DNA from: Pseudofrankia inefficax | Lineage (GTDB): Bacteria > Actinomycetota > Actinomycetes > Frankiales > Frankiaceae | NCBI RefSeq assembly: GCF_000166135.1 | Contig: NC_014666.1 | Location: 3,224,001 to 3,288,000, forward strand | Reading direction: 5' to 3' | Length of the DNA: 64,000 bases | Part shown: positions 24,562 to 32,535 of the stretch, piece after piece | Layout of the letters: each line of letters opens with the position of its first letter | Numbering within the stretch: position 1 is the first letter of the stretch | The notes under the pieces: model-generated | Database searches by the model: none | Told to the model about the DNA's origin: nothing | Seen by the model: only the letters and a program-made list of their open reading frames with translations | Position numbers and translations under genes: made by a program

Positions 24562-25773
24562 TCAGCCGGCCTGGCCGGGCTGGAGCGGGAGCGTGACGAG
24601 CGACCGGATCGTGGTCGTGAAGGCCGGCTCGAAGCCGTCCGGCACCCGGTACTCGGGGATGCGCGCGTGCCACTCCCGCAGCGCGATGCGCAGCTCCAGG
24701 CGGGCCAGGTGCGAGCCCAGGCAGCGGTGCGGCCCCCGGCCGAAGGCGATGTGCCGGTTCGTCGCGCGGTCGAACCGGACGACGTCGGGCTCGGCGATCT
24801 CCTGCTCGTCGGTGTTCGCGGCGCCGAGCAGGCCCGTGACGACCATGCCCTTGCTGACCGGGCAGCCGGCGATCTCGGTGTCCTGGGTCGCGACGCGCGC
24901 CACCATCATCACCGGCGACTCCCAGCGCAGCAGCTCCTCGACGGCGTTCGGGATCAGGCCCGGGTCGTTCACCAGCGCGCGGCGCCGCTCGGGGTGCGTC
25001 GCGAGGTGCAGCATCATGCAGTCCAGCGAGGCCGAGACCGTGTCGAGGCCGGCGACGAAGAACAGGAAGCAGATGTCGACGATGTCCTCGTGGCTGAGGC
25101 GGGCGCCCTCGACCTCCGTCTCCAGGAACCGGCTGACGATGTCCTCGCCCGGATGGGCCCGCCGGTCGGCGATCACGGCGTCGAAGTACTCGTAGATCGA
25201 GTCGGAGGTCTTCGTCAGCAGGGCGATCGAGTCCTCGTGCCCGCGCGGCTGCCCGGTGATCGACTCGGGCCGGATGAACCCGTCCTTCATCGTCAGGAAG
25301 GTCGGCAGCTCGTCGAGCGGCAGGCCGAGCAGGGTGAGGAAGACCTGGGACGGGAACTGGGTCGAGAACCGCTGGACGAAGTCGACCTCGTCCTGCGCCG
25401 CGATCGTGTCGATGAGCCCGCGGGCGAGCTCGCTGATCGGCCCCTCCATCTCCTTCATCCGCTGCGGGGAGAAGAGCGGGTCGAGGATCTTGCGGTACTC
25501 GCGGTGCTTCGGCGGGTCGATCTGCAGCGGGATCAGCGGCCGCTTGGCGCCCGTCTCGGTCACGCCGACGCCCGAGGAGAAGACCTCGGGGTTCGTGAGC
25601 AGCGTCGCGATGTCGGCGTTGCGGGTGAGCAGCACCGCCCGGTCGCCCACCGCCACGGCGCCCCGGGCCCGCAGCGCCGGGAAGATCGCCTGCGGGGCCG
25701 CCAAGAACGCGGGGTTCTCCATCGGGTTGCCCGCCGCGGGCGCCGCACTCGAGGACGCGTTACCAACCGACAC
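24562..25773 (-). CDS. Cytochrome P450
   Basis: A 403-residue soluble bacterial P450. All signature motifs are present: I-helix FFVAGLDTV (238-246, the A/G-x-D-T oxygen-activation site), K-helix E280-L-L-R283, and heme loop FGRGPHRCLG with thiolate C351. The class needs external ferredoxin and reductase, none of which is encoded nearby. IPLQIDPPKHREYRKILDPL is a typical B'-C region of actinobacterial P450s acting on terpenoids, steroids or fatty acids. ATG start with good family length. Substrate unknown. Confidence 0.95.
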   Translation of the reverse strand: MSVGNASSSAAPAAGNPMENPAFLAAPQAIFPALRARGAVAVGDRAVLLTRNADIATLLTNPEVFSSGVGVTETGAKRPLIPLQIDPPKHREYRKILDPLFSPQRMKEMEGPISELARGLIDTIAAQDEVDFVQRFSTQFPSQVFLTLLGLPLDELPTFLTMKDGFIRPESITGQPRGHEDSIALLTKTSDSIYEYFDAVIADRRAHPGEDIVSRFLETEVEGARLSHEDIVDICFLFFVAGLDTVSASLDCMMLHLATHPERRRALVNDPGLIPNAVEELLRWESPVMMVARVATQDTEIAGCPVSKGMVVTGLLGAANTDEQEIAEPDVVRFDRATNRHIAFGRGPHRCLGSHLARLELRIALREWHARIPEYRVPDGFEPAFTTTIRSLVTLPLQPGQAG

Positions 25774-25974
25774 TGGAGCTCCCTGTCGCCGCCGGCCGAA
25801 GTAGTTGAACCGAGCCCAAATCTACGGCAACCCGGCGCTCGCGGCCAGACCGGGCGCGACCCTGCGGTGCCGGACCACGCCGTACGGGTGGCCGAGGCCC
25901 GGGCCGCGCATGGCCCGGCGACGGGGCGGGTAGGCCGGCCGCGCCAGGTAGCCGACGGTCCACGGAGGGATATC

Positions 25975-26346
25975 GTGCGCGGAGTCTCGAAGATCAAGTC
26001 GATCGCGCTCATCATGGGGGTCGGAGCTCCGCTGGCGGTGATTCCCGTGGCCGCCGCGCCGGCTGTCGCCGGAACGATCAACAATCCGTTGAAGGTGGCC
26101 GGTTCGGTCCGGTGCAAGCTTGGGTCGGCCGAGTCGCTGCTGATCACCGGCGGCGGGGAGTCGCACGGCACGACGGTGGGCCCCGGCGGCATGTTCTCGA
26201 TCGTCTTCGGCAACCCGAATCTGCCCAGCACGGCGACCGCCCAGGTCAGGTGCGATATCGCGGGCCAGCGGACCTACCGTTCGACGAATTTCCTGCTGTA
26301 TCGCCCGCAGGGCGGCCAGGTTCTCAACGTGAGCCTCGTCGCCTGA
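25975..26346 (+). CDS. Small secreted beta-rich protein
   Basis: A 123-residue protein from GTG 25975 with GGAGG seven bases upstream. A Sec-type signal peptide (KIKSIALIMGVGAPLAVIPV, cleavage after AVAG near residue 33) precedes a 90-residue domain with two cysteines (VRCKLG and VRCDIA) that probably form a disulfide. Alternating hydrophobic residues suggest a beta-sandwich. No family is recognised. It is followed by a strong hairpin and is monocistronic. Confidence 0.75.
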   Translation: MRGVSKIKSIALIMGVGAPLAVIPVAAAPAVAGTINNPLKVAGSVRCKLGSAESLLITGGGESHGTTVGPGGMFSIVFGNPNLPSTATAQVRCDIAGQRTYRSTNFLLYRPQGGQVLNVSLVA

Positions 26347-26352
26347 GAAATC

Positions 26353-26415
26353 CCGCGGGTCCGGTCGGCGGGAAATCCCGTGAAGGGAGATCCCGTGCAC
26401 CGACCGGACCCGCGG
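26353..26415. terminator. Long inverted repeat between convergent genes
   Basis: Perfect 16-bp arms (26353-26368 CCGCGGGTCCGGTCGG; 26400-26415 its complement) flank a 31-base loop holding reiterated AATCCCG/GATCCCG. It lies between the small secreted protein and the Clp-N gene and probably terminates both. Confidence 0.6.
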
Positions 26416-26441
26416 AGCCTTACGTGTTCTCGCTTTTCCCG

Positions 26442-27098
26442 TCAGGCGGTTCTGGACGCGGTCTCGCCAGAAGGCGCCTGCTGGGCGACGAGGTTGCGCT
26501 CGACCTGGCGGAACTCGACGGCCAGCCCGAAGTCGCGGCGGTCCAAAGCGTCGTCCTTGGCCGCGCGGACCTGCTCGATCCGGGCGTCGAGGTTCCCCGC
26601 GATCCCGTCCAGCAGCGTCGGGCCCGGGTAGGGCAGCACGTCGAGGGCGACCAGGACCCGCCGGTGGGCCTCGTCCCGGTTGACCCGCAGCCGCTCGAAC
26701 ACCCGGAAGGCATGGCCGCCGTCCTCGCGCAGGAGGGCGAGCAGGATGTGCTCCGAGCCGACGCTCGTGTGGTCGATCGCCGCGGCCTCCCGGCGGGCGC
26801 GTTCCAGAATCCACTGGGCCCGCAGGCTGAGTGGCAGCGAGCGGGCCCGGCCGGCCCTGCCGCGCCCCCGCGCCATGCCCCGGCCGGAGCCGTGGCCGAC
26901 GATCCGGACGATCTCGGTGTGGGCCCGGTCGTGCGTGACGCCCAGCGAGGCGAGCGCGGCGGCGCCGGACCCGATCCGCCGGTCCAGCGCCCCGAGCAGC
27001 AGGTGCTCGGTGGCGATCTCGTCGTGGCTCAGGCCGAGTGCCTCCCCCTGGGCCAGGACGAGCAGGCGTCGGGCATGGTCGTTGAGCAGGTCATGCAT
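26442..27098 (-). CDS. Double Clp N-domain protein with UVR motif (ClpC-like adaptor without ATPase)
   Basis: A 218-residue protein from ATG 27098. Two Clp R-domain repeats are seen: HDEIATEHLLLGALDR (about 23-38) and HTSVGSEHILLALLREDGG (about 104-122). The C-terminus AKDDALDRRDFGLAVEFRQV (about 186-205) matches the UVR-type helical motif found between the N-domain and the ATPase of ClpC. The AAA+ modules are absent, so it may bind ClpC partners or protect substrates rather than unfold proteins. Longer upstream starts lack family similarity. It diverges from the SDR gene. Confidence 0.88.
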   Translation of the reverse strand: MHDLLNDHARRLLVLAQGEALGLSHDEIATEHLLLGALDRRIGSGAAALASLGVTHDRAHTEIVRIVGHGSGRGMARGRGRAGRARSLPLSLRAQWILERARREAAAIDHTSVGSEHILLALLREDGGHAFRVFERLRVNRDEAHRRVLVALDVLPYPGPTLLDGIAGNLDARIEQVRAAKDDALDRRDFGLAVEFRQVERNLVAQQAPSGETASRTA

Positions 27099-27401
27099 CG
27101 GTGCGCTCCCGGTGCGGTGTCCGACGCCCGATGGCGGCCGGTTCAGTTGTCCCTCTATTGTCCAAAACTGTGGACGTTCGCGCTCGCAATCTGGCCGAAA
27201 CCCGGGCCGATCGCGGCAATGGCGTCCTCTCCGGTGTCCTACACCGTGTCCTTTTGCGGGGCGACAGGTGCCCGGCAACCTGGCCGTAGCGGTGGCTATC
27301 GGCTGCTCGGGGGCCGGTCGGTCTGATAGGCAGTGCTCGCGGACATCCACCACGGTGATCGCCGGCTCGTGGCGCGGGTCGGTGGGCGGAACGGAGCGGG
27401 C
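27099..27401. other. Divergent promoter region with short inverted repeat
   Basis: This spacer between the Clp-N and SDR genes contains GTCCA-AAACTG-TGGAC (27160-27175) within an AT-richer stretch about 65 bp upstream of the Clp-N start, a possible operator. No coding sequence is supported. Confidence 0.4.
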
Positions 27402-28136
27402 GTGGGCGTGCTGGCCGAGAAGGTCGCGATCATCAGCGGGGCCGCCCGTGGGCAGGGGCTCGCGGAGGCCGAGCGCTTCGTGGCCGAAGGCGCCCGCGTC
27501 GTGCTCGTCGACCGGCTGGCCGAGGCCGTCGAGGCTGCCGCCGGGCGGCTCGGGGACGCGGCCCGGTTCGTCGCCGGCGACGTCGCGGACGAGCGGGCCT
27601 GGACCGACGCCGTGGCGCTGGCGACCGACCAGTTCGGCGGCGTCGACATCCTCGTCAACAACGCCGGTGTCATGGTCAGCCGGTCGCTGGTCGACACCGA
27701 CGAGGCGACCTTCCGCGACGTCCTCGACACGAACCTCGTCGGCGCCTACCTCGGCATCCGGGCGGTCGTGCCGGCGATGCGGGCCCGGGGTGGTGGCGCC
27801 ATCGTCAACACCGCGTCGGCCGCGGGCCTCAAGGCGATCCCGATGGGCTCGGCCTACGTCGCGTCCAAGTTCGGCCTACGCGGCCTGTCCCGCGCGGCGG
27901 CGCTGGAGCTCGGCCGCCACCAGATCCGGGTCAACTGCGTCTGCCCGGGCCTGGTTCGCACCGAGATGGCGGCCGACCTGCTGCGCTACCACGAGAAGGA
28001 GGCGCTGGCGAACATCCCGCTGGGGATCGCCGCCGAGGCGACGGACGTCGCGGACCTCGTCCTGTTCCTGGTCAGCGACGCCGCTCGGGCGATCTCCGGG
28101 GGCGAGTACCTGATCGACGGCGCCTCGATCGCCTGA
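27402..28136 (+). CDS. Short-chain dehydrogenase/reductase (SDR)
   Basis: A 244-residue classical SDR from GTG 27402 (the frame is open further upstream but without family features). The cofactor motif GAARGQG is at 13-19, NNAG at 86-89, and the catalytic set S139, Y152, K156 is intact (NTASAAG, AYVASKFGLRG). The acidic residue at the end of the second strand (VLVDR, D37) favours NAD(H). The C-terminus GGEYLIDGASIA is typical of hydroxysteroid/3-oxoacyl dehydrogenases. It is followed 35 bp later by an enoyl-CoA hydratase, so a beta-oxidation-type step is plausible. Confidence 0.92.
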   Translation: MGVLAEKVAIISGAARGQGLAEAERFVAEGARVVLVDRLAEAVEAAAGRLGDAARFVAGDVADERAWTDAVALATDQFGGVDILVNNAGVMVSRSLVDTDEATFRDVLDTNLVGAYLGIRAVVPAMRARGGGAIVNTASAAGLKAIPMGSAYVASKFGLRGLSRAAALELGRHQIRVNCVCPGLVRTEMAADLLRYHEKEALANIPLGIAAEATDVADLVLFLVSDAARAISGGEYLIDGASIA

Positions 28137-28171
28137 CCGCGCCGCCCAGCCCAGCCCCTGGAGGACATTCC

Positions 28172-28966
28172 ATGAGACCCGCCAGCGCGTGGAACACGTT
28201 GGACGTCTCCGTCGAGGGCCGGGTCGCCTGGGTGCGGTTCAACCGGCCCGAACGGCGCAACGGCGTGACGACGGAGATGGCCGTCGAGATGTACGGCGCC
28301 CTCACCGAGCTGGCGGGCCATGACGACGTCACGGTGCTGGTGCTGACCGGCGCCGGCGACACGTTCTGCCCCGGCGCCGATCTGCGCCCGGCCGAGGGCG
28401 CCTCCGCCGGCGCCCGGGCCCTGCCGGCGGCGGAGACGTACCACTCGGCCCGGCTGCTGCGCGAGCTGCCCGCCGTCACGATCGCGGCGGTCAACGGGGC
28501 CTGCGCGGGGGCGGGCTTCGCCTGGGCGGCGGCCTGCGACCTGCGGGTCGCCTCGGCGAGCGCCCGGTTCGCGACCGCGTTCGTCAACGTGGGCCTGCCC
28601 GGCGAGCTGGGCCTCGCCTGGACCCTGCCCCGGATCGTCGGCGCGAACCGGGCCCGGGAGCTGCTGTACCTCTCGCCGAAGCTCGACGCCGAGCAGGCCC
28701 GCGAGTACGGCTTCGTCAGCCGGGTCTGGTCGGCAGAGTCGTTCCAGGCGGAGCTCGGCGCCCTCGTCGACGCCCTGGCCGGCCGCCGGCCCGAGGCGCT
28801 GCGCGTCATGAAGCAGAGCCTGCTGGAGGGCGAGCACCTGACCCTGGGCGACTACCTGACCGTCGAGTCCGCCCGTTACCTGGCCATGCTCACCGGAGCG
28901 GGCGCCGGCGAGGTCGCCGGCCGTCTCGCCGACCAAGGCGCGGCCCTGCGCCCCGCGGGGGAGTAG
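28172..28966 (+). CDS. Enoyl-CoA hydratase/isomerase (crotonase family)
   Basis: A 264-residue crotonase. GGAGG precedes ATG 28172. The oxyanion-hole strands are seen in TGAGDTFCPGADL (about 66-78) and AAVNGACAGAGFAWAAACD (about 107-125). Position 123 or so, where hydratases carry the first catalytic Glu, is not a clear glutamate, but NVGLPGELGLAWTLPRIVG carries a Glu at the second position. It may therefore be an isomerase, dehydratase or hydrolase variant. It is likely co-transcribed with the SDR upstream. Confidence 0.88.
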   Translation: MRPASAWNTLDVSVEGRVAWVRFNRPERRNGVTTEMAVEMYGALTELAGHDDVTVLVLTGAGDTFCPGADLRPAEGASAGARALPAAETYHSARLLRELPAVTIAAVNGACAGAGFAWAAACDLRVASASARFATAFVNVGLPGELGLAWTLPRIVGANRARELLYLSPKLDAEQAREYGFVSRVWSAESFQAELGALVDALAGRRPEALRVMKQSLLEGEHLTLGDYLTVESARYLAMLTGAGAGEVAGRLADQGAALRPAGE

Positions 28967-29308
28967 CCACCGCTGCCCCCTCCGCGGCGGCCGCAAGGGC
29001 CGCCGGCAGGAGATCCACCTGCGCAGCGCGGAGATCCACCGCACCGCGGAGCGCGGAGATCATCCGCGCCGCGGAACGTGGAGATCCACCGCACCGAGAC
29101 GCCACCCGCCGCCTCGCCTGCGCAGACGCCGATCATCCCGGCTGTCTGGCCAAACTGCTGCACCTTGATCAAGAACTGCGCGGGATTAAAAGGGACAAAT
29201 TGGGGTGTCGAACGCCGCTTTGCCTGCGCAACGAGTGATCAAGGCGTCCCCCTGGGGTGCGAGACCTCCTTGATCACCGGATGCGCAGGGGAAAGTGGTG
29301 GGGGCCGG
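28967..29308. repeat. Intergenic repeats: GGAGATCC(A) units and TTGATCA inverted repeats
   Basis: Between 29005 and 29100 a GCGGAGATCCACCGCACC-like unit recurs about four times. Further on, CTTGATCAAG (29164-29173) is self-complementary, and GTGATCAAGG (29235-29244) pairs with CCTTGATCAC (29268-29277), a perfect 10-bp inverted repeat with a 23-base loop that could be a terminator. This stretch is AT-richer than its neighbours and has no gene. Confidence 0.6.
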
Positions 29309-29419
29309 TTACCAGGTAGTGATCATGCCTCTGTCGACTCGGATGTCCGCGCCGGTCGCGTTCGCGGAGGAGTCGCTGGCCTACAGCAGGACGGCGGCGG
29401 TCTTTTCCGGCCAGGTGAA
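29309..29419 (-). pseudogene. Remnant of an SDR dehydrogenase C-terminus
   Basis: On the minus strand one frame reads FTWPEKTAAVLL, stop, ASDSSANATGADIRVDRGMITTW, stop. The pattern (F/Y)LASD.S...TGADI.VD.G is the conserved C-terminal segment of short-chain dehydrogenases. Only this end remains, interrupted by an in-frame TAG, so it is a decayed gene fragment. It is not a paste of the SDR at 27402, whose ending differs. Confidence 0.6.
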
Positions 29420-29581
29420 CCGCGGGGGTGAGCATCGCCGGGGGGCACGGCCCAGGGCGGGTTTGGCCGGCACTGGCCGGGCGGGATTGGCCGGGACTGC
29501 CGGACGGTCCGTGCCTGGCCGTGGCTGACCCGGACGGCCGGACGGCCTGGCCTGACCGGGACTGGGATGTGCCGGCCGCCG

Positions 29582-30709
29582 TCAGCCGCCGGGGTAGCGG
29601 GCCGACCATTCGACGGTGACGCCGCCCCAGCGGTCGGCGACGTCGGCGCTGCCGGTGATCTCGCGGACCAGGTCGTCGGCGATCTCACGGACGACCTCGG
29701 CGCCCTCCAGCTCGGCGAGCCAGTCCTCGGGCAGCGCGTCGACGCCGACCGCGGCGCCGACGAGGTTGCCGCAGATGGCGCCGGTGGAGTCGCTGTCGCC
29801 GGAGTGGTTGACGGCGGCCAGCAGGGCGGCCGCCGGGTCGTCGGCGGCGACGACCGCGCAGAACACGGCTATCGCGAGCGCCTCCTCGGCGACCCAGCCC
29901 TCACCGAGGGCCTCCACCTGGCCGGCGATGGTCCTGGCGTCGATGCTCGTCCCGGTGGTCCCGGTGGTCCCGGTGGTCCCAGCGGTGATCTCGGCGGCGG
30001 CGCCGAGGGCGCGGCGCAGCGCCGTGGCCACCTCGGCGCCGGCCGGCTCGTCCTGCGCGTGGGCCAGGGCCGAGCGCGCGGCGTCCAGCACCGGGCTGCC
30101 GTCGATCACCAGTGCCATGATCCACGCGAGGGCTCCGGCGGCCAGGTAGCCGGACGGGTGCCCGTGGGTCAGCACCGCGCACTCGACGGCCAGCGCCCAG
30201 GAGTCCTCCGGGTCGCGGCGCAGCAGGCCGAACGGCGCCGAGCGCATCACCGTGCCGCAGCCCTTGCTGTCCGGGTTCGCCGGGTGCTCCAGCGTCCCCA
30301 TCTTCGGCTGGGACAGGCCGGACAGGCAGGCGTTGCCCGGGGCGCGCCGGGCGTAGAGCACCGGCTGCGCGGCGAGCCAGCCGCTGACCTCCGCCGGCGG
30401 CTCGGTCATCCGCTGCGTGACCAGCCAGCGCTGGTAGGCCTGCCAGAGCACGGTCGGCGGATGGCAGATCCCCCGGGAGCGGCCCCGGACCGAGGCTCGG
30501 ATCAGGCCCTCGGCGGTGAACAGCGTCATCTGGGTGTCGTCGGTGATCGGGGCGAGCACCCCGTACCCGCCGGTCATCCCGGTGACCCCGGCGGGCCCGA
30601 ACCTGGCGCGGATCTCCTCCAGCGCGAGGAACTCGATCCCGGCGCCCAGCGCGTCTCCCAGCGCACCGCCCAGCAGGCAGCCCCGCACCCTGTCCCGGTA
30701 AGACAACAC
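29582..30709 (-). CDS. ADP-ribosylglycohydrolase (DraG/ARH-type)
   Basis: A 375-residue all-helical hydrolase. GCLLGGALGDALGAGIEF opens it, PITDDTQMTLFTAEGL (about 54-69) gives the first metal-binding DDT motif, and NHSGDSDSTGAICGNLVGA (about 309-327) gives the second; both bind the two Mg2+ ions that position ADP-ribose. It removes ADP-ribose from proteins or nucleic acids. Frankiaceae use DraG-like enzymes in nitrogenase control, but no DraT or nif gene is nearby. An internal Gly-Thr-Thr repeat (about 241-251) comes from GGTGGTCCC reiterations in the DNA. Divergent from the YflT-domain gene. Confidence 0.92.
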   Translation of the reverse strand: MLSYRDRVRGCLLGGALGDALGAGIEFLALEEIRARFGPAGVTGMTGGYGVLAPITDDTQMTLFTAEGLIRASVRGRSRGICHPPTVLWQAYQRWLVTQRMTEPPAEVSGWLAAQPVLYARRAPGNACLSGLSQPKMGTLEHPANPDSKGCGTVMRSAPFGLLRRDPEDSWALAVECAVLTHGHPSGYLAAGALAWIMALVIDGSPVLDAARSALAHAQDEPAGAEVATALRRALGAAAEITAGTTGTTGTTGTSIDARTIAGQVEALGEGWVAEEALAIAVFCAVVAADDPAAALLAAVNHSGDSDSTGAICGNLVGAAVGVDALPEDWLAELEGAEVVREIADDLVREITGSADVADRWGGVTVEWSARYPGG

Positions 30710-31048
30710 CGCGATTTCCCCTCCACCACCCGTGCCCGGCGACCGTTCCCGACGTCCACCCGGTGCTCATCGGGCCCGTCGTGGCAGACCGCAATGCCGT
30801 CAGCGACGGCGCCATGCGTGTGGACCGTCCCGCCGCGTGATCCAAGCCTAGGCAGCCTGCCCGCCAATCCCACGCCGCGTCGCCAGCAAGACCACACCGC
30901 GCGTCGCGAAAGGTCCCCTCCGGCCGTGGTGTCTGGGCTGGATGCCGGTTGGCGCGGGCCGCCCCGGGGGATTGCAGCTGGGTGGCCTCACGTCCGGGCT
31001 CGGGCGGGCATCGGAGCCGGTGAGGCGCCCAGCAGGTGGCCAGGAACG
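30710..31048. other. Divergent intergenic region, nothing distinctive
   Basis: The 339-bp spacer between the ADP-ribosylglycohydrolase and the YflT-domain gene should hold both promoters. I see no strong palindrome, promoter box or small gene. Confidence 0.4.
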
Positions 31049-32113
31049 ATGGCCCGACGCAGAGGCGGTGGCCAGATGGGATGGCGTGAGATCCTCGGCC
31101 TTCCGACGGACCGGCGTCCGGCCGGCCGGCGTGGCGACTCCGGCGGCGGCCCGCGGCGCGGGCCCGGGGACATGGGCGCTTCCGGCCACGGGACCGGCCG
31201 GGAGCGCGCCGGTGGCCCGGGGTTCCGGCCGGGTGACGTGGACGAGTCGCCGGACCTGGGTCCGACGAGCCACGGCGCACTCGACGAGCCCTCGGACCAC
31301 GCCGAGCGCCCGGCCCGGTTCGCGGAGCCCGTCCAGACCGCCGCGCCGGCCGACGATTTCCAGAGGCCTGCCGGGCCGGTCCGTGCAACCGGGCCGGCTG
31401 ACGGGTCTCGCGGGTCTGCGGGCGATCGGGGCTCCGCTGGCGGCGGCGAGCCGGCGCGGGGCCAGGTGCCAGCCAGGCCGGGTGACCCGTCGGCGGCCGA
31501 ACGGCCGGGAGCCTCGTCCAGCGGTGGCCCGGCGAGTGGGCGTGAGCTGGCCTGGCGGTTCCCGCCGCAGCAGGTGGTGGCCTCCTACGACACCCACGGT
31601 CAGGCGGCCCGCGCCGTCGACCACCTGGCGGACCACCGGTTCCCGGTCGAACGGACCGCGATCGTCGGCCGCGGCCTGACGAGCGTCGAGTCGATCGGCC
31701 GGATGTCGTGGCGGGACTCGACGCTGCGCACCGTCGCCGGGTGGGCCGTCGCCGGGGCGGTGCTCGGCTGGCTCCTCGGCCTGCTCGACTGGGCCAGCCC
31801 ACTGCGGGCGGCGTTCTCGCTGGCGCTGTGGGGCCTGCTGTTCGGCGGCGTTCTCGGCCTGTTCGGCGGCCTGCTCGTGCGTGCCTTCTACGGCGGCGGG
31901 CACCCGAGCCGGGTGACGCACAGCCAGACCTATCGGGCCGACAGCTACGACCTGCTGGTCGACACGGAGGTCGCCGAACGGGCCCGGAGCACGCTCGTCC
32001 TGGGCGGCTTCCCGGTGACCGGAGCGGTCCGCCAGGACGCGGCCGTCTCCGGCGGCCTGCGCGTCGGCGACCCGAGCGAGCCGGGTCGAGCCGGCGCGAG
32101 CCGCCGGTCCTGA
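31049..32113 (+). CDS. General stress protein 17M-like (YflT-domain) membrane protein with long disordered N-terminus
   Basis: A 354-residue protein. Residues 1-165 are Gly/Pro/Ser/Arg-rich and apparently disordered. VVASYDTHGQAARAVDHLAD (about 177-196), VERTAIVGRGL and the later YDLLVDTEVAERARSTLVLGG (about 308-328) form the general-stress-protein 17M fold. Two glycine-rich membrane helices (about 231-250 and 255-285) are inserted in it. Such proteins are SigB-dependent stress proteins in actinobacteria with unclear biochemistry. ATG 31049 is chosen with AGGA upstream; ATG 31076 is an alternative. The stop is part of a direct repeat. Confidence 0.75.
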   Translation: MARRRGGGQMGWREILGLPTDRRPAGRRGDSGGGPRRGPGDMGASGHGTGRERAGGPGFRPGDVDESPDLGPTSHGALDEPSDHAERPARFAEPVQTAAPADDFQRPAGPVRATGPADGSRGSAGDRGSAGGGEPARGQVPARPGDPSAAERPGASSSGGPASGRELAWRFPPQQVVASYDTHGQAARAVDHLADHRFPVERTAIVGRGLTSVESIGRMSWRDSTLRTVAGWAVAGAVLGWLLGLLDWASPLRAAFSLALWGLLFGGVLGLFGGLLVRAFYGGGHPSRVTHSQTYRADSYDLLVDTEVAERARSTLVLGGFPVTGAVRQDAAVSGGLRVGDPSEPGRAGASRRS

Positions 32114-32151
32114 CCCGTCCCACCTGGTCGCTACCCGTCCCACCTGGTCGC
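32113..32151 (+). repeat. 20-bp-period direct repeat at a stop codon
   Basis: ACCCGTCCCACCTGGTCGC occurs at 32113-32131 and 32133-32151. The first copy begins with the last base of the preceding gene's stop codon. Confidence 0.75.
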
Positions 32152-32535
32152 CGCCGACCAGCCGCCGACCGTACCCGGCCTGACTGCCCTGACCGTCGGG
32201 CTCGTGGTACCCGACCTGTCGGTACAGGCCGTGCACGTCACCAAGCAGGCGATCCTCTGCGCGACCGACGCCGACGCGCGCAGCCGCCTGACCGGCACCT
32301 ACATGATCTTCTGGGTCGGTCGGCGGTGCCGCGGGCTGGATCGCGTCAACCGCACCTATGCCTGCGCCGGCGCCGGCGCGGCGCGGTAATGATGACAGGA
32401 ACTTTCCGTGGATCGCGTGAATATGCGATAAATCCGCACCCCGCTGCCGGTCACCACACGGGGAAGCTCGGGCCAAGTATGCTGTCTCCAGCTTTCCGCG
32501 GCTTTCATCAGGGGCGAAGCGGACAACTGTCCAGC
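32152..32535. other. Intergenic region without a convincing gene
   Basis: About 380 bp. A 61-codon frame at 32204-32389 lacks family features and a ribosome site, so it is not called. The region before the membrane protein (32390-32535) is AT-richer and probably carries its promoter. Confidence 0.4.

Noticed and set aside
28967-29308. A CRISPR array from the repeated GGAGATCCACC units.
   Set aside because: Units are adjacent and irregular, without unique spacers of constant length or cas genes nearby.
32204-32389. A 61-residue gene between the YflT-domain protein and the AbrB-family transporter.
   Set aside because: No ribosome site, no family features, and poor codon character.
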